The notes under the pieces: generated by a model
What the model saw: only the letters and a program-made list of their open reading frames with translations
Databases searched by the model: none
What the model was told of the DNA's origin: nothing
Program-made: the position numbers and the translations under genes
Assembly: GCA_964394585.1 (NCBI GenBank)
Contig: CAYMYI010000028.1
Span: 1-40,209 of the forward strand
Direction: 5' to 3'
From: CAYUJH01 sp964394585
GTDB taxonomy: Bacteria; Bacteroidota; Bacteroidia; Cytophagales; Flammeovirgaceae
Length of the DNA stretch: 40,209 bases
In this document: positions 1-9,300 of the stretch, piece after piece
Layout: each line of letters starts with the position of its first letter
How positions within the stretch are numbered: the stretch's first letter is position 1

Positions 1-532
1 CGAGGGCTTGTAAAGCGGCAAAACCTTGTGCATGTTGCGATACAAACACTTTAACAGGTTGGCTGAGTGCTTGCTGATATTCTAAAAGCTTGCCTTGCTG
101 AACTAAGCGTTTTTTCTGTGCAATGTTCTGCGCGTTGAGCTCGATAAATAACCGATAATATTGGTTTTCTTCGGAATTTTTGAATTCTACTGAAGAAGGA
201 TACTGCACTTGGCAATATACATCAGGCTCTGCCACCACAAACTCAATTTGTTGTCGACCAAAAAAATCGAGTAAGCATATTTCTACTTGGTCGGTTTGGA
301 AGTCGGCATAAAAACGACCTGAGGGTTGTAGCCGTACAGTATCGATTAACTGCCAGGCTCCTTTTCTAAGGCGATACAATGTTACAAAACCCTGATTGGG
401 AAACTCTTTAACGATTTTGCCTCGAACGATGCGCTTTTCTAACGATGGCTCACTTTGGGAGATTCGTTTTGGCTCGCAGCCTCCCGTTATTAGGACTGCC
501 ACACATGTTAGCACACCTAACCAATTCCTCAT
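1..532 (-). CDS. DUF4369-type lipoprotein, N-terminal part (cut by window edge)
   Basis: The reading frame is open from the ATG at 532 to the window edge, giving 177 codons with no stop. It begins MRNWLGVLTCVAVLITGGC, a lipoprotein signal with a probable lipobox cysteine at residue 19. Next comes a beta-rich stretch (GKIVKEFPNQGFVTLYRL, then LIDTVRLQPSGRFYADF) that fits DUF4369. That domain usually precedes a thioredoxin/TlpA-like domain in Bacteroidota thiol-disulfide proteins, but the part that would carry a CxxC lies outside the window. The start codon overlaps the stop of the upstream response regulator as ATGA, which chose this ATG over one 7 bases upstream that soon reaches a stop. The lipoprotein and DUF4369 calls are from pattern; a redox role is inference. 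Confidence 0.7.
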   Translation of the reverse strand, partial: MRNWLGVLTCVAVLITGGCEPKRISQSEPSLEKRIVRGKIVKEFPNQGFVTLYRLRKGAWQLIDTVRLQPSGRFYADFQTDQVEICLLDFFGRQQIEFVVAEPDVYCQVQYPSSVEFKNSEENQYYRLFIELNAQNIAQKKRLVQQGKLLEYQQALSQPVKVFVSQHAQGFAALQAL

Positions 533-927
533 TCCTCATGGGGTACTTTTTCGGTTTTGGCCTCTATTAATATCAGGAGGTCTTCTATCACTTTTCGTAA
601 ATAGGCAAGCGCATTTTCACTTTTGACAATATAATTGAACACTCCCTCTTTTTGAGTGGCAGCTATTACTCCGGTATCTTCTTGGGCAGAAAGTANNNNN
701 NNNNNCTGAGGGCTTTTTTGCCGAATCTTACGGATGAGTTCTAACCCATCGATATCTGGTAACATCAGGTCTACAATAGCAATATGAGGAGATTGCCCGA
801 GCTGTTCGAGCAACGCTTGCCCCGTAGAAAAATAGGAAACATCTACATTTTCAAACCCGCTGAAGGCAAGTTTGAGCACTAAAATTTGTGTGCGATTATC
901 TTCTAAAAAAAATACTTTATGTTGCAT
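529..927 (-). CDS. Receiver-only response regulator (CheY-like)
   Basis: A 132-residue single receiver domain without an output domain. The acidic pocket is LEDN near residues 8-11, the phospho-acceptor is D53 in IVDLMLPDIDG, the switch serine is S80 in LSAQED, and the conserved lysine is K102 in YIVKS. Ten N bases at 696-705 hide about four residues just before LSAQ. The flanking frame stays open and the spacing fits the fold, so the gap is probably close to its true size. The stop overlaps the start of the DUF4369 lipoprotein by 4 bases, so the two are probably translated together. Such proteins relay phosphate or bind a partner; no histidine kinase is visible nearby. The family is certain, the pathway unknown. 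Confidence 0.88.
   Translation of the reverse strand: MQHKVFFLEDNRTQILVLKLAFSGFENVDVSYFSTGQALLEQLGQSPHIAIVDLMLPDIDGLELIRKIRQKSPQXXXXLSAQEDTGVIAATQKEGVFNYIVKSENALAYLRKVIEDLLILIEAKTEKVPHEE
696..705. other. Assembly gap (10 N)
   Basis: Ten undetermined bases lie inside the response regulator gene, between codons for SPQ and LSAQ. The frame is kept across the gap. Confidence 0.99.
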
Positions 928-1243
928 ACAGAAAAGTGTTTTCAGAAAAAAATGAAGGCTGAGTAAGCATTCGTATAAAAATACGAGTCATGTAGCTATA
1001 ATACACCAACGTTTTTGTGCTATTACAAGTATAACGCAATGGTTGGTGAAAGAATCTTCTTTAAACAAAAAATGGTGTAAAACACACGTAATCCGAATTG
1101 TTTTGAGAAAATTTCTTGGTAAAGCAATACCATCGTAGCATAGAAATACTACTACGAAAAAGAAATGAAGAGGGTGGGGTGTAAACTCATTGCCTCCTCC
1201 ACTTGTTGAACCAGAAACATCTTATCCACAAGAATCCACCATT
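928..1243. other. Divergent intergenic region, response regulator / VWA gene
   Basis: About 316 bases of AT-rich DNA separate the minus-strand response regulator from the plus-strand VWA gene. It must hold both promoters, but I see no clear TAnnTTTG box, RNA gene or strong dyad. A short ATG frame beginning near 1164 stops after 14 codons and is not supported. Confidence 0.5.
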
Positions 1244-2350
1244 ATGATAGGTTTCCGATTTACCGACTACCAGCCCGAAGAAGAAGGCAAGAAAGCCAAC
1301 TTTGAAAGCTTAATGAATATTTTTACCCAACTTATAACGGCAACTTCAGGTGATGTTTCCGAAGCACTAAGTTGGCTTACGAGCCTCGACAGACAATATG
1401 GCCTTACCGATGAGAACTACGGTATAGGCGATTTTATACAAGATTTGAAAGACAAAGGGTATATTCAAGAAGATCAAGATGCCCCTGGTACTTTTTCCAT
1501 TACGGCAAAAAGTGAACAAAGCATTCGGCGCAGCGCCTTGGAAGAAATCTTTGGGAAACTCAAAAAAACCAACCGAGGCAACCATAAAACTACATACAGC
1601 GGCGAAGGTGATGAAATTGGGGCAGACCGTCGCGAGTTTCGATTTGGCGATGCCCACGAGCAAATTTCGATGACGGATTCTATCCGAAATGCACAGATAA
1701 ATCATGGAGTGGGCGACTTTCTCCTCACAGAGGATGACCTAGAAGTGGTAGAAAAAGAATACAAAACGCAAACTTCTACGGTGCTGATGATCGATATCTC
1801 ACATTCAATGATCTTGTACGGTGAAGACCGCATCACTCCTGCAAAGAAAGTAGCTATGGCACTTTCTGAGTTGATCACAACACGTTACAAAAAAGACACA
1901 CTCGATATTTTAGTGTTTGGTAACGATGCATGGCAAATTCAAATTAAAGACCTCCCCTACCTTGAAGTAGGCCCTTACCACACCAATACAGTAGCCGGGC
2001 TAGAACTCGCAATGGATTTGCTCCGCCGCCGTAAGAATAAGAATAAGCAAATTTTTATGATTACCGATGGAAAACCGACCTGTATTAAAGAAGGTATCCG
2101 ATACTACAAAAATAGCTTTGGGCTCGACACCAAAATATTGAATAAAACGTTGAATTTAGCTGCGCAATGCCGACGTTTAAAAATCCCCATCACTACGTTT
2201 ATGATTGCTTCAGATCCTTACTTACAGCAGTTTGTGCGCGAGTTTACCAAAGTGAATAATGGCAATGCATACTATAGCAGTTTGCAAGGTTTAGGCGATT
2301 TGATTTTTGAAGACTACAAGCGTAACCGCCGTAAAAACTTCCGTTCGTAA
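1244..2350 (+). CDS. VWA-domain protein (MIDAS-type)
   Basis: The N-terminal half (about 150 residues) is a helical region beginning MIGFRFTDYQPEE. The C-terminal half is a von Willebrand factor A domain with the metal-ion-dependent adhesion motif DISHS (DxSxS), then TNT and a TDGKPT strand. Cytosolic VWA proteins of this kind usually work with a MoxR-like AAA+ ATPase, but none is visible here. I place the start at ATG 1244 because the family typically begins at this MxGFRF segment. An in-frame TTG at 1190 would add 18 proline- and serine-rich residues and is less likely. A strong hairpin terminator follows the stop. The fold is clear; the cellular role is not. Confidence 0.85.
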   Translation: MIGFRFTDYQPEEEGKKANFESLMNIFTQLITATSGDVSEALSWLTSLDRQYGLTDENYGIGDFIQDLKDKGYIQEDQDAPGTFSITAKSEQSIRRSALEEIFGKLKKTNRGNHKTTYSGEGDEIGADRREFRFGDAHEQISMTDSIRNAQINHGVGDFLLTEDDLEVVEKEYKTQTSTVLMIDISHSMILYGEDRITPAKKVAMALSELITTRYKKDTLDILVFGNDAWQIQIKDLPYLEVGPYHTNTVAGLELAMDLLRRRKNKNKQIFMITDGKPTCIKEGIRYYKNSFGLDTKILNKTLNLAAQCRRLKIPITTFMIASDPYLQQFVREFTKVNNGNAYYSSLQGLGDLIFEDYKRNRRKNFRS

Positions 2351-2379
2351 ACTATCAAATCTTTTGGTTACCCATTTTC

Positions 2380-2416
2380 AGAGCATCCTTTTTTGAAAAA
2401 GGATGCTCTTTGTTTT
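2380..2416 (+). terminator. Rho-independent terminator after the VWA gene
   Basis: Perfect 14-bp arms at 2380-2393 and 2396-2409 (AGAGCATCC plus a T-run, matched by an A-run plus GGATGCTCT) are followed by TTGTTTT. The outer nine base pairs carry most of the stability. Confidence 0.85.
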
Positions 2417-2486
2417 CATTGAGATTCTGTACTGATTAGGCTAAATTCACACCTGATATTTATAACCTTAAATCAATTTACATTAC

Positions 2487-3821
2487 ATGAAACACATCCT
2501 TGTATTAGGGGCAGGGCGCTCAGCATATACGCTCATTCAATACCTTATATCGCAAGCTGCAGCACACAATTGGCATATTTTAGTCGCTGAGAAAGACTTA
2601 GAACTAGCCGAAGCAACTATTGGTGATGGGGGTACCCTTGCCGAAGCTCGAGCACTCGATATTTACGATACACACCAGCGCGAAGAACTGATTCGGCAAG
2701 CTGATATTGTCATCTCAATGTTACCGGCTAGGCTACACCATTTGGTGGCACAAACCTGTTTGCAGTTCAGGCGTTCTATGGTAACCGCCTCGTATGTTTC
2801 GCCCGAAATACAGGCGATGGATCGAGATGCCAACGAAGCCGGTATCATCTTTTTAAATGAAATTGGCCTCGACCCAGGGTTAGACCACCTTTCGGCAATG
2901 AAAACGATTGATAGAATTCGGAAAGAAGGTTACGAACTTACCGATTTTGAAACCTTTACAGGCGGGCTTGTAGCCCCTGAATCGGATAATAACCCTTGGA
3001 ACTATAAGTTTACTTGGAATCCGCGAAACGTTGTGATCGCCGGTCAAGGAAGTGCTGTCAAATTTATCCAAGAAGGCAGATACAAATACATCCCCTATCA
3101 CCGCTTGTTTCGACGGACGGAAATTATAGAAATTGAAGGATATGGAAGGTTTGAGGGATATCCCAATCGTGATTCGCTCAAATACATTAATGTATATAAC
3201 CTGCAAGGGATTAAAACACTTTTTCGGGGGACTTTGCGCCGCCCGGGCTTTTGCCGTGCTTGGGATGCGTTCGTTCAACTTGGGGCAACGGACGACTCCT
3301 ATGTAGTAGAAGGCTCAGAAGAAATGACCCATCGGCAGTTCATTAACTTGTTTCTCTCGTATAATCCGCACGATTCGGTAGAACTTAAGCTGATGCACTA
3401 CCTTAAACTCGACCAAGACTCCGAAATCTTCGAAAAACTTAAATGGCTTGATATCTTCTCTGAAGAAAAAGTAGGTTTGAAAGATGCTACGCCTGCCCAG
3501 ATTTTGCAACATATCTTAGAGAAAAAGTGGAAACTTGCCCCTGAAGATAAAGATATGATTGTGATGTGGAATAAATTTATCTATAAAACAGAAGGCACTG
3601 AAAAGCTGCTCACCAGCTCCATGGTTGTTAAAGGAGATGACACCAAAAATACAGCAATGGCAAAAACCGTAGGGTTTCCCGTAGGGATTGCTACAAAACT
3701 AATTCTTAACAGAGAAATCGATAAGAAAGGAGTGGTAATACCCACCACCGCCGACATTTACGAGCCAATTCTCGAAGAGTTGAAAGGAATCGGTATTGAA
3801 TTTCTCGAAAAAGAACAGTGA
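2487..3821 (+). CDS. Saccharopine dehydrogenase-family protein
   Basis: A 444-residue protein of the Lys9/saccharopine reductase type. It opens with a Rossmann nucleotide-binding segment (HILVLGAGRSA, residues 3-13) and an acidic residue after the second strand (VAEKDLELAE). The motif EIGLDPGLDHLSA near residues 130-142 and a long C-terminal catalytic domain follow. Family members oxidise or reduce saccharopine or related imino-linked amino acids using NAD(P). In Bacteroidota they are often annotated for lysine degradation, although carboxynorspermidine synthase-like proteins share the fold. Start ATG 2487 lies at the Rossmann strand, as expected. The gene is monocistronic: a terminator precedes it and a bidirectional one follows. 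Family is sure; exact substrate is not. Confidence 0.85.
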   Translation: MKHILVLGAGRSAYTLIQYLISQAAAHNWHILVAEKDLELAEATIGDGGTLAEARALDIYDTHQREELIRQADIVISMLPARLHHLVAQTCLQFRRSMVTASYVSPEIQAMDRDANEAGIIFLNEIGLDPGLDHLSAMKTIDRIRKEGYELTDFETFTGGLVAPESDNNPWNYKFTWNPRNVVIAGQGSAVKFIQEGRYKYIPYHRLFRRTEIIEIEGYGRFEGYPNRDSLKYINVYNLQGIKTLFRGTLRRPGFCRAWDAFVQLGATDDSYVVEGSEEMTHRQFINLFLSYNPHDSVELKLMHYLKLDQDSEIFEKLKWLDIFSEEKVGLKDATPAQILQHILEKKWKLAPEDKDMIVMWNKFIYKTEGTEKLLTSSMVVKGDDTKNTAMAKTVGFPVGIATKLILNREIDKKGVVIPTTADIYEPILEELKGIGIEFLEKEQ

Positions 3822-3829
3822 TAAAAAAA

Positions 3830-3858
3830 CACCTGCAACCAATGGTAGGAAGCAGGTG
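3830..3858. terminator. Bidirectional terminator between saccharopine dehydrogenase and sod
   Basis: Inverted arms CACCTGC (3830-3836) and GCAGGTG (3852-3858) enclose a 15-base loop. An A-run lies on the left and CTTTTC on the right, so the hairpin can serve both converging genes. Confidence 0.75.
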
Positions 3859-3886
3859 CTTTTCAAAACGTTCTGCGACAGGAAAA

Positions 3887-4492
3887 TTATTTCGCTGAGG
3901 CGAAGTTTTCAGCTACTTTATCCCAATTTACTACATTCCAAAACGCATTGATGTAGTCAGGGCGGCGGTTCTGATACTTCAAATAATAAGCATGTTCCCA
4001 AACATCAAGACCCATAATAGGAGTACCTTTCACTTCGGCAACATCCATTAAGGGGTTATCTTGGTTAGGTGTTGAGGTTACATGCAACTTGCCATCGGCA
4101 ACAATAAGCCATGCCCAACCAGAGCCAAAGCGAGTGGCAGCAGCTTGGTTAAATTCTTCTTTGAGTTTATCGAGTGAACCAAAGTCGCGATCAATCGCTG
4201 CAGCTAAATCCCCCGAGGGTGCTCCGCCACCATTGGGTGAAAGGATAGACCAGAAAAGAGAGTGATTATAATGCCCACCCCCATTATTGCGTACGCCTGC
4301 ACCTTGTGCGCCAGCCGTTTTCATAATATCTTCAATAGCTGCATTGGCATGCGCCGAGCCTTCCAAAGCGGCGTTTAACTTTGTTACATATCCTCCATGG
4401 TGTTTAGAATGATGGATTTCCATAGTTTGCGCATCAAAATGAGGCTCTAAGGCATCATAGGCATACGGTAAAGAAGGTAATTCAAAAGCCAT
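3887..4492 (-). CDS. sodA: Superoxide dismutase, Mn/Fe family
   Basis: This 201-residue enzyme converts superoxide to hydrogen peroxide and oxygen in the cytoplasm; no signal peptide is present. The metal ligands are visible as H27 (MEIHHSKHH), H77 (GGGHYNHSLFW), D163 and H167 (GLDVWEHAY). The NQDNPL segment (Gln144) and the GGGH stretch resemble manganese or cambialistic enzymes more than strict iron types, so I use sodA, but metal choice cannot be proved from sequence. The gene lies downstream of tadA on the same strand with a 114-base gap, suggesting its own promoter, and ends at the shared bidirectional terminator. Confidence 0.95.
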   Translation of the reverse strand: MAFELPSLPYAYDALEPHFDAQTMEIHHSKHHGGYVTKLNAALEGSAHANAAIEDIMKTAGAQGAGVRNNGGGHYNHSLFWSILSPNGGGAPSGDLAAAIDRDFGSLDKLKEEFNQAAATRFGSGWAWLIVADGKLHVTSTPNQDNPLMDVAEVKGTPIMGLDVWEHAYYLKYQNRRPDYINAFWNVVNWDKVAENFASAK

Positions 4493-4606
4493 TATTTTCT
4501 AATAGTTTAAAGTGATTAAAATTATACTTACTGGGTATTCTGTAAACTACAGAAATGATAAAGAGTTGGCAAAACTTCGAATTATTCTCTGAAAGAAAGC
4601 AGAATA

Positions 4607-5062
4607 CTATTTTCGAATACTTTGAAAAAACTGGCGCAATAGCAGTTCACTTTCGTGCTGAAGTATACCGGTAGTGATAGCCGTTTTTGGATGAAGAGTG
4701 CGCCGATTCTCCCCCGAGTAAAACCCATGAGAATGGTCTAAAGCTGCAAAAACTAAGCGTTTACATTGTGCCCAAAATATAGCTCCGGCACACATAGGGC
4801 ATGGCTCTAGCGTAACATAAAGTGTTGCACTTGTCAGGTATTTACTTCCCATATAATTGCAGGCACTGGTAATGGCAATCATTTCGGCATGAGCCGTAGG
4901 GTCAGAAAGCTGTTCTACTAAGTTATGCCCTCTGCCGATGACTCGCCCCTGAGCCACCACAACCGCACCCACAGGAACTTCTCCAATCTGCTTGGCTTTT
5001 AGAGCTTCTTCAAAGGCTTGTTGCATATAGAAATAATCCAATTCGTTATTCATATAATTCAA
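4607..5062 (-). CDS. tadA: tRNA-specific adenosine-34 deaminase (TadA-like)
   Basis: A 151-residue zinc deaminase that would convert adenosine to inosine at the wobble position of tRNA-Arg. The signature is HAE at residues 58-60 (H58 ligand, E60 proton shuttle) and PCPMCAGA with ligands C88 and C91. The GEVPVGAVVV segment and the length match TadA. Related guanine or cytosine deaminases share the fold, so a small doubt remains. The start could also be ATG 5053 (MNNELDYF), three codons downstream. The gene is divergent from the ECF sigma gene at 5332 across a 269-base spacer. Confidence 0.9.
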   Translation of the reverse strand: MNYMNNELDYFYMQQAFEEALKAKQIGEVPVGAVVVAQGRVIGRGHNLVEQLSDPTAHAEMIAITSACNYMGSKYLTSATLYVTLEPCPMCAGAIFWAQCKRLVFAALDHSHGFYSGENRRTLHPKTAITTGILQHESELLLRQFFQSIRK

Positions 5063-5331
5063 TTTTCAAAATGCTAATCATCCCTCAAAATAGGGGGTGA
5101 AAACAGCCTTTTTGACGAACCCCCCTGAATCGTCGGTCAATCAATCTAATTATTAGACAAAGAAATTTGAATTGGAGTTTGCTTTGTAAAGATTTGTATA
5201 GGTCGCCTAAAGTCTTGTAAGCCAAGCTAGTAATCGACATAATATTATTGAATTGGCAAAAAAACTTCTGGGTGTACTTACTCTGGCAACAATAACAAAA
5301 ATACCCTTTCGTTAACTAAATGTAATTCAAA

Positions 5332-5955
5332 ATGAAAAAGTACAAAGTAAGTGACTGCGAACTAATAGCTCAGTACAAAAGTGGAAATGAAAAAGCGTTT
5401 GAGGCGCTAGTGAACCGACACAAGAACAAAATATTTACTACAATTTTACTGATTGTGAAAGATCAGTACGTAGCAGAAGATTTGTTACAGGAGACGTTCA
5501 TTAAGGCTATTAAGACAATTAAATCAGGTCGTTACAACGAAGAAGGTAAATTTTTGCCTTGGATTTCGCGAATCGCTCACAACATGTCGATTGACTACTT
5601 CAGAAAGCAAAAGCGATATCCAATGATTGTAATGGAAGATGGCAGCAACGTATTTAATACGTTAGATTTTGCAGAAGACTCTTACGAAACTGTGCAGATT
5701 AAGCGAGAAACGCATGCACGTCTCAGAGAGTTTATCCAAAGATTGCCCGAAGCACAAAGAGAAGTGCTCATGATGCGCCATTACATGCAGATGAGTTTCC
5801 AAGAAATTGCTGAGATGACCGGTGTAAGCATCAATACTGCTTTAGGTCGTATGCGGTACGCTCTCATTAACTTGCGCAAGCAAATGTACCTAGTAGAAGA
5901 AAACCAACGCAAAAAATCCTATGCCAGAAAAAGTTTATCCACACGAGCTGATTAG
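5332..5955 (+). CDS. ECF-type RNA polymerase sigma factor
   Basis: A 207-residue sigma-70 family factor with region 2 (about residues 20-95, containing AEDLLQETFIKA and the -10-binding segment ISRIAHNMSIDYFR) and region 4 (about residues 130-185, a helix-turn-helix around SFQEIAEMTGVSINTALGRM). It lacks regions 1 and 3, as ECF factors do. A basic tail of about 20 residues (QRKKSYARKSLSTRAD) extends past region 4, and its coding DNA overlaps the next gene by 35 bases. It probably directs a stress or envelope regulon; the target promoters cannot be read from this window. Confidence 0.92.
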   Translation: MKKYKVSDCELIAQYKSGNEKAFEALVNRHKNKIFTTILLIVKDQYVAEDLLQETFIKAIKTIKSGRYNEEGKFLPWISRIAHNMSIDYFRKQKRYPMIVMEDGSNVFNTLDFAEDSYETVQIKRETHARLREFIQRLPEAQREVLMMRHYMQMSFQEIAEMTGVSINTALGRMRYALINLRKQMYLVEENQRKKSYARKSLSTRAD

Positions 5956-6160
5956 ATACATTTATAATGAAACTTCGGAAGAAGAAAACCGAAAAATAGA
6001 GGCTTTGATATTTGAAGATGAAGCCATGGAAAGAGATTTTTTTGAGCTTCTCTATTTGAAAGAGCAGCTAGATAATGCAGAAGAAAAGCCTCGGGAATCG
6101 GTAGTCAATAATATATTACACTTTTCGCAAGCCTATAGCGGAAACGAATTTATGATATAG
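5921..6160 (+). CDS. Small putative anti-sigma partner (79 aa)
   Basis: It starts inside the 3' end of the ECF sigma gene (35-base overlap, different frame) and ends just before a terminator, so the two form a closed operon. The protein is acidic and helical (HELIRYIYNETSEEENRKIEALI, about residues 8-30). This resembles the N-terminal sigma-binding helices of anti-sigma factors, but there is no zinc-binding cysteine/histidine set and no membrane helix. I infer a sigma-interacting role from position and helix pattern only; no known family is recognised. Confidence 0.65.
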   Translation: MPEKVYPHELIRYIYNETSEEENRKIEALIFEDEAMERDFFELLYLKEQLDNAEEKPRESVVNNILHFSQAYSGNEFMI

Positions 6161-6178
6161 TTGTTCTGTTGGAACAAT

Positions 6179-6221
6179 AATAAGGGTCACTTAATGCTAC
6201 ATTGAGTGACCTTATTCTTTT
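6179..6221 (+). terminator. Terminator after the sigma/partner operon
   Basis: Arms at 6179-6191 (AATAAGGGTCACT) and 6205-6216 (AGTGACCTTATT) pair with one bulged G, followed by CTTTTTAT. Confidence 0.82.
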
Positions 6222-6282
6222 TATAATCCCCAAAGAAAACTATACTTTAAGTCTGTGATTTAAGATTTAACACGAATAATAA

Positions 6283-6290
6283 TATCTTTG
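6283..6290 (+). promoter_or_regulatory. Candidate Bacteroidota -7 box for infB
   Basis: TATCTTTG matches the TAnnTTTG -7 consensus of Bacteroidota sigma factors and lies about 108 bases before the infB start, just after the previous terminator. No TTG is present at the usual -33 distance, so support is partial. Confidence 0.4.
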
Positions 6291-6397
6291 CAGGATAAGA
6301 AAGAGACATCTATCTTCAAAAAAACAAAAAGAAGTAATTAACGACGAAACGCTTTCTCAAAGTAAGCGCGAAGAAAAAGCAGAAGAGAATTTTTTTT

Positions 6398-9300
6398 ATG
6401 GCAGACCAAAAAATGATAAGACTCAGTCAAGCAGCAAAAAAGCTTAATGTAGGGATTTCCACAATCTCTGAACATTTGGCTCGTCATGGCTACGATGTGG
6501 GTCTTAAACCCAATACTAAGATTACGCATGAGCAATATGCCTTGCTAGAGAAAGAGTTTGCCTCCTCAATGGCGCTTAAGCAAGAAGCTGCGGAACTAAC
6601 TATCGGCAGCGCACATGGTACTATCGTAATTGAGTCTGAGGGTAATAAACCGGAAAGTACCGATGAAGATGATGAAGATCGGTTTGTCCCTTCTAACTCT
6701 TCTGGCAATGTAGAAGCTAAGGAAAACCACACGGTTACGCCAAGTGCTGAACCGCAGGTTGAAGAACAACAGACTGAGAAGGCTTTAGAAGAAGACAAAA
6801 TCTCTAGGGTGTCTTTACCCGGCCTTAAAGTAGTTGATAAAATCGATTTGGATGCTGCAAAGCTCTCAAGGAAAACCAAAAGGAAAGAAGAGACTCCTAA
6901 GAAGCAGATTAAGGAAAAACCACAAATATCAGCCGAACAGGAAAAATCTGTTACGCAAGAGCCTTCTACAGAAACTGAAATTTCAAACAAGGAAGAACCA
7001 AAGCCTCAGCCTGAAATCAATAAGATTGAAGAAACAGACAAAACTTCTGATAAACAAGAAGTTGCAGCGGTAGAAGAAAAAGAAGAACGTCCGATATCCC
7101 AAAAGCTTGAAGTTGAGACTCCTGAGGAAAAACAATCTGTAGCCGATACATTAGGGAAGGAAGAAACAGTAGAAGAAGCTCAAATGGAGCAAGCACCTCA
7201 GGAAGAAGTAACCGCACCTAAAGAAGAAGTTGTAGTAGACTCGACTGAGGAACCAACTCCTCAGCAAAAAGAACCTAAAAAAGCAGAGAATCTCACAGAA
7301 ACAACCGACGAGGAATCATTGATAGAAGCAAAAGCTGATAAACTGAAAGGACTCAAAGTAGTAGGAAAGATTGATTTGAGTGCGACCACCTCTGGTGCTG
7401 GAAAGAAAAAGACAAAACCGGTGGCTTCTTCAGATGAAGCAAGTGAAAAACGAGGCAAACGTAAACGAGTAAAACGCGAGCGCATTAGCCAACCTAATTT
7501 ATATAACGCCACAGATAACAAAGATAAAGATAAAAAAGAGCAAAAAACCCCTAAGAAAAAGACTCGAAAGAAAGAAGAGGTTTCTCAAAAAGAGGTGGAT
7601 GCTTCATTTAAGAAAACAAAGGCTAAACTCAGTGTAGGAAATAAAGACACTAAAACGCAAAACAAGCGGCAATACCGTAAAGAAAAACGTTCTGCCAACT
7701 TAGCAGCGCGCGAAAAAGAATTGATGCAAGAACAGGAAGATGCGCTCACATTGAAGATCACAGAGTTCATTCCGGCAAATGAGTTGGCTACCATGATGGA
7801 TGTAAGCGTAAACGACATTATTTCTAAATGCTTATCCATGGGTATGTTCGTTTCGATTAATCAACGGTTAGATGAAGATACCATTACCATTATTGCCGAT
7901 GAGTTTGGTTATAATGTAGAGTTTACCTCTGCTGAAGAAGAAACGAGCTTAGTAGCCGAAGAAGAGGAAAGGGAAGAAAACTTACAGCCGCGCGACCCGA
8001 TTGTTACGATTATGGGACACGTGGATCACGGCAAAACTTCTTTGCTTGACTACATTCGAAAAGCAAAAGTTGCAGAAGGAGAAGCCGGAGGCATCACGCA
8101 GCATATAGGGGCTTATAGTGTTAAAACTGAAAGCGGCCGCCGTATCGTGTTTTTAGATACACCGGGGCACGAAGCATTTACAGCCATGCGGGCTAGAGGT
8201 GCTAAAGTAACGGATGTAGTAATTATTGTAATTGCCGCCGATGACAATGTAATGCCACAAACTGTGGAAGCAATTAACCATGCCCAGGTTGCAGGTGTAC
8301 CTATTGTAATAGCGATTAATAAGGTAGATAAGCCAAACGCAAACCCTCATAAAATTAAAGAAGAACTTTCTAATATGAATGTGCTTGTGGAAGAATGGGG
8401 TGGAAAGTACCAGTCGTATGAAATTTCTGCAAAAACCGGTTTAGGGATAGAGGAATTGCTAGAAGGCGTAATTTTAGAGTCTGACTTATTAGAACTTAAA
8501 GCGAACGCTGAAAAAAATGCAGTAGGAACCGTTATCGAAGCTTCGCTTGATAAAGGCCGTGGCTATGTAACTACCATGTTAGTACAATCGGGTACGCTGA
8601 AAATTGGTGATATTATGCTGGCAGGTCCTCACTATGGCAGAGTAAAAGCTATGACTGACCACCGAGGAAAGCGAATGAAAATAGCGGGGCCATCAACACC
8701 TGTACAAATGTTGGGACTTAACGGAGCGCCTCAGGCAGGAGACAAGTTTAATGTAATGGACTCTGAACGTGAAGCACGCGAAATTGCCACAAAACGTCAG
8801 CAAATCCTTCGTGAACAAACGATGCGTGCTACTAAGCGTACTACATTAAAAGATATTGGTAAACGAATAGAAATTGGGAACTTCCAACAACTCAATATTA
8901 TCCTTAAAGGAGATGTGGATGGTTCGGTAGAAGCATTATCTGATTCATTGCTCAAACTTTCCACAGATGAAATCGAAATCAACATCATCCATAAAGCGGT
9001 AGGAGCTATTTCAGAAGGAGATATTCTATTAGCAAGTGCATCCGATGCCGTTGTAATTGGATTCCAAGTTCGGCCAACAGCTTCTGCTCGAAAGCTAGCA
9101 GAGAAAGAAGAAATTGAAGTTCGCCTGTATTCTGTGATCTACGATGCAATTAATGATGTGAAAGATGCCATGGAAGGTATGCTTGCACCTGACATTGAAG
9201 AAATAATTGTAGGAAATGCAGAAGTACGAGATACTTTCAAAATAAGCAAAGTGGGTACTATTGCCGGTTGTATGGTAACCGATGGATATATCAAACGAAA

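Noticed and set aside
396..626. Plus-strand 76-codon frame
   Set aside because: It lies antisense to the DUF4369 lipoprotein and response regulator, both supported by domain motifs.
1190..1243. TTG start extending the VWA protein by 18 residues
   Set aside because: The added part is Pro/Ser/Glu-rich and unlike the family; ATG 1244 starts at the expected MxGFRF segment.
7017..7521. Minus-strand frames within the infB linker
   Set aside because: Low-complexity Lys/Glu codons on the plus strand leave long open frames on the other strand; no motif or start context is present.
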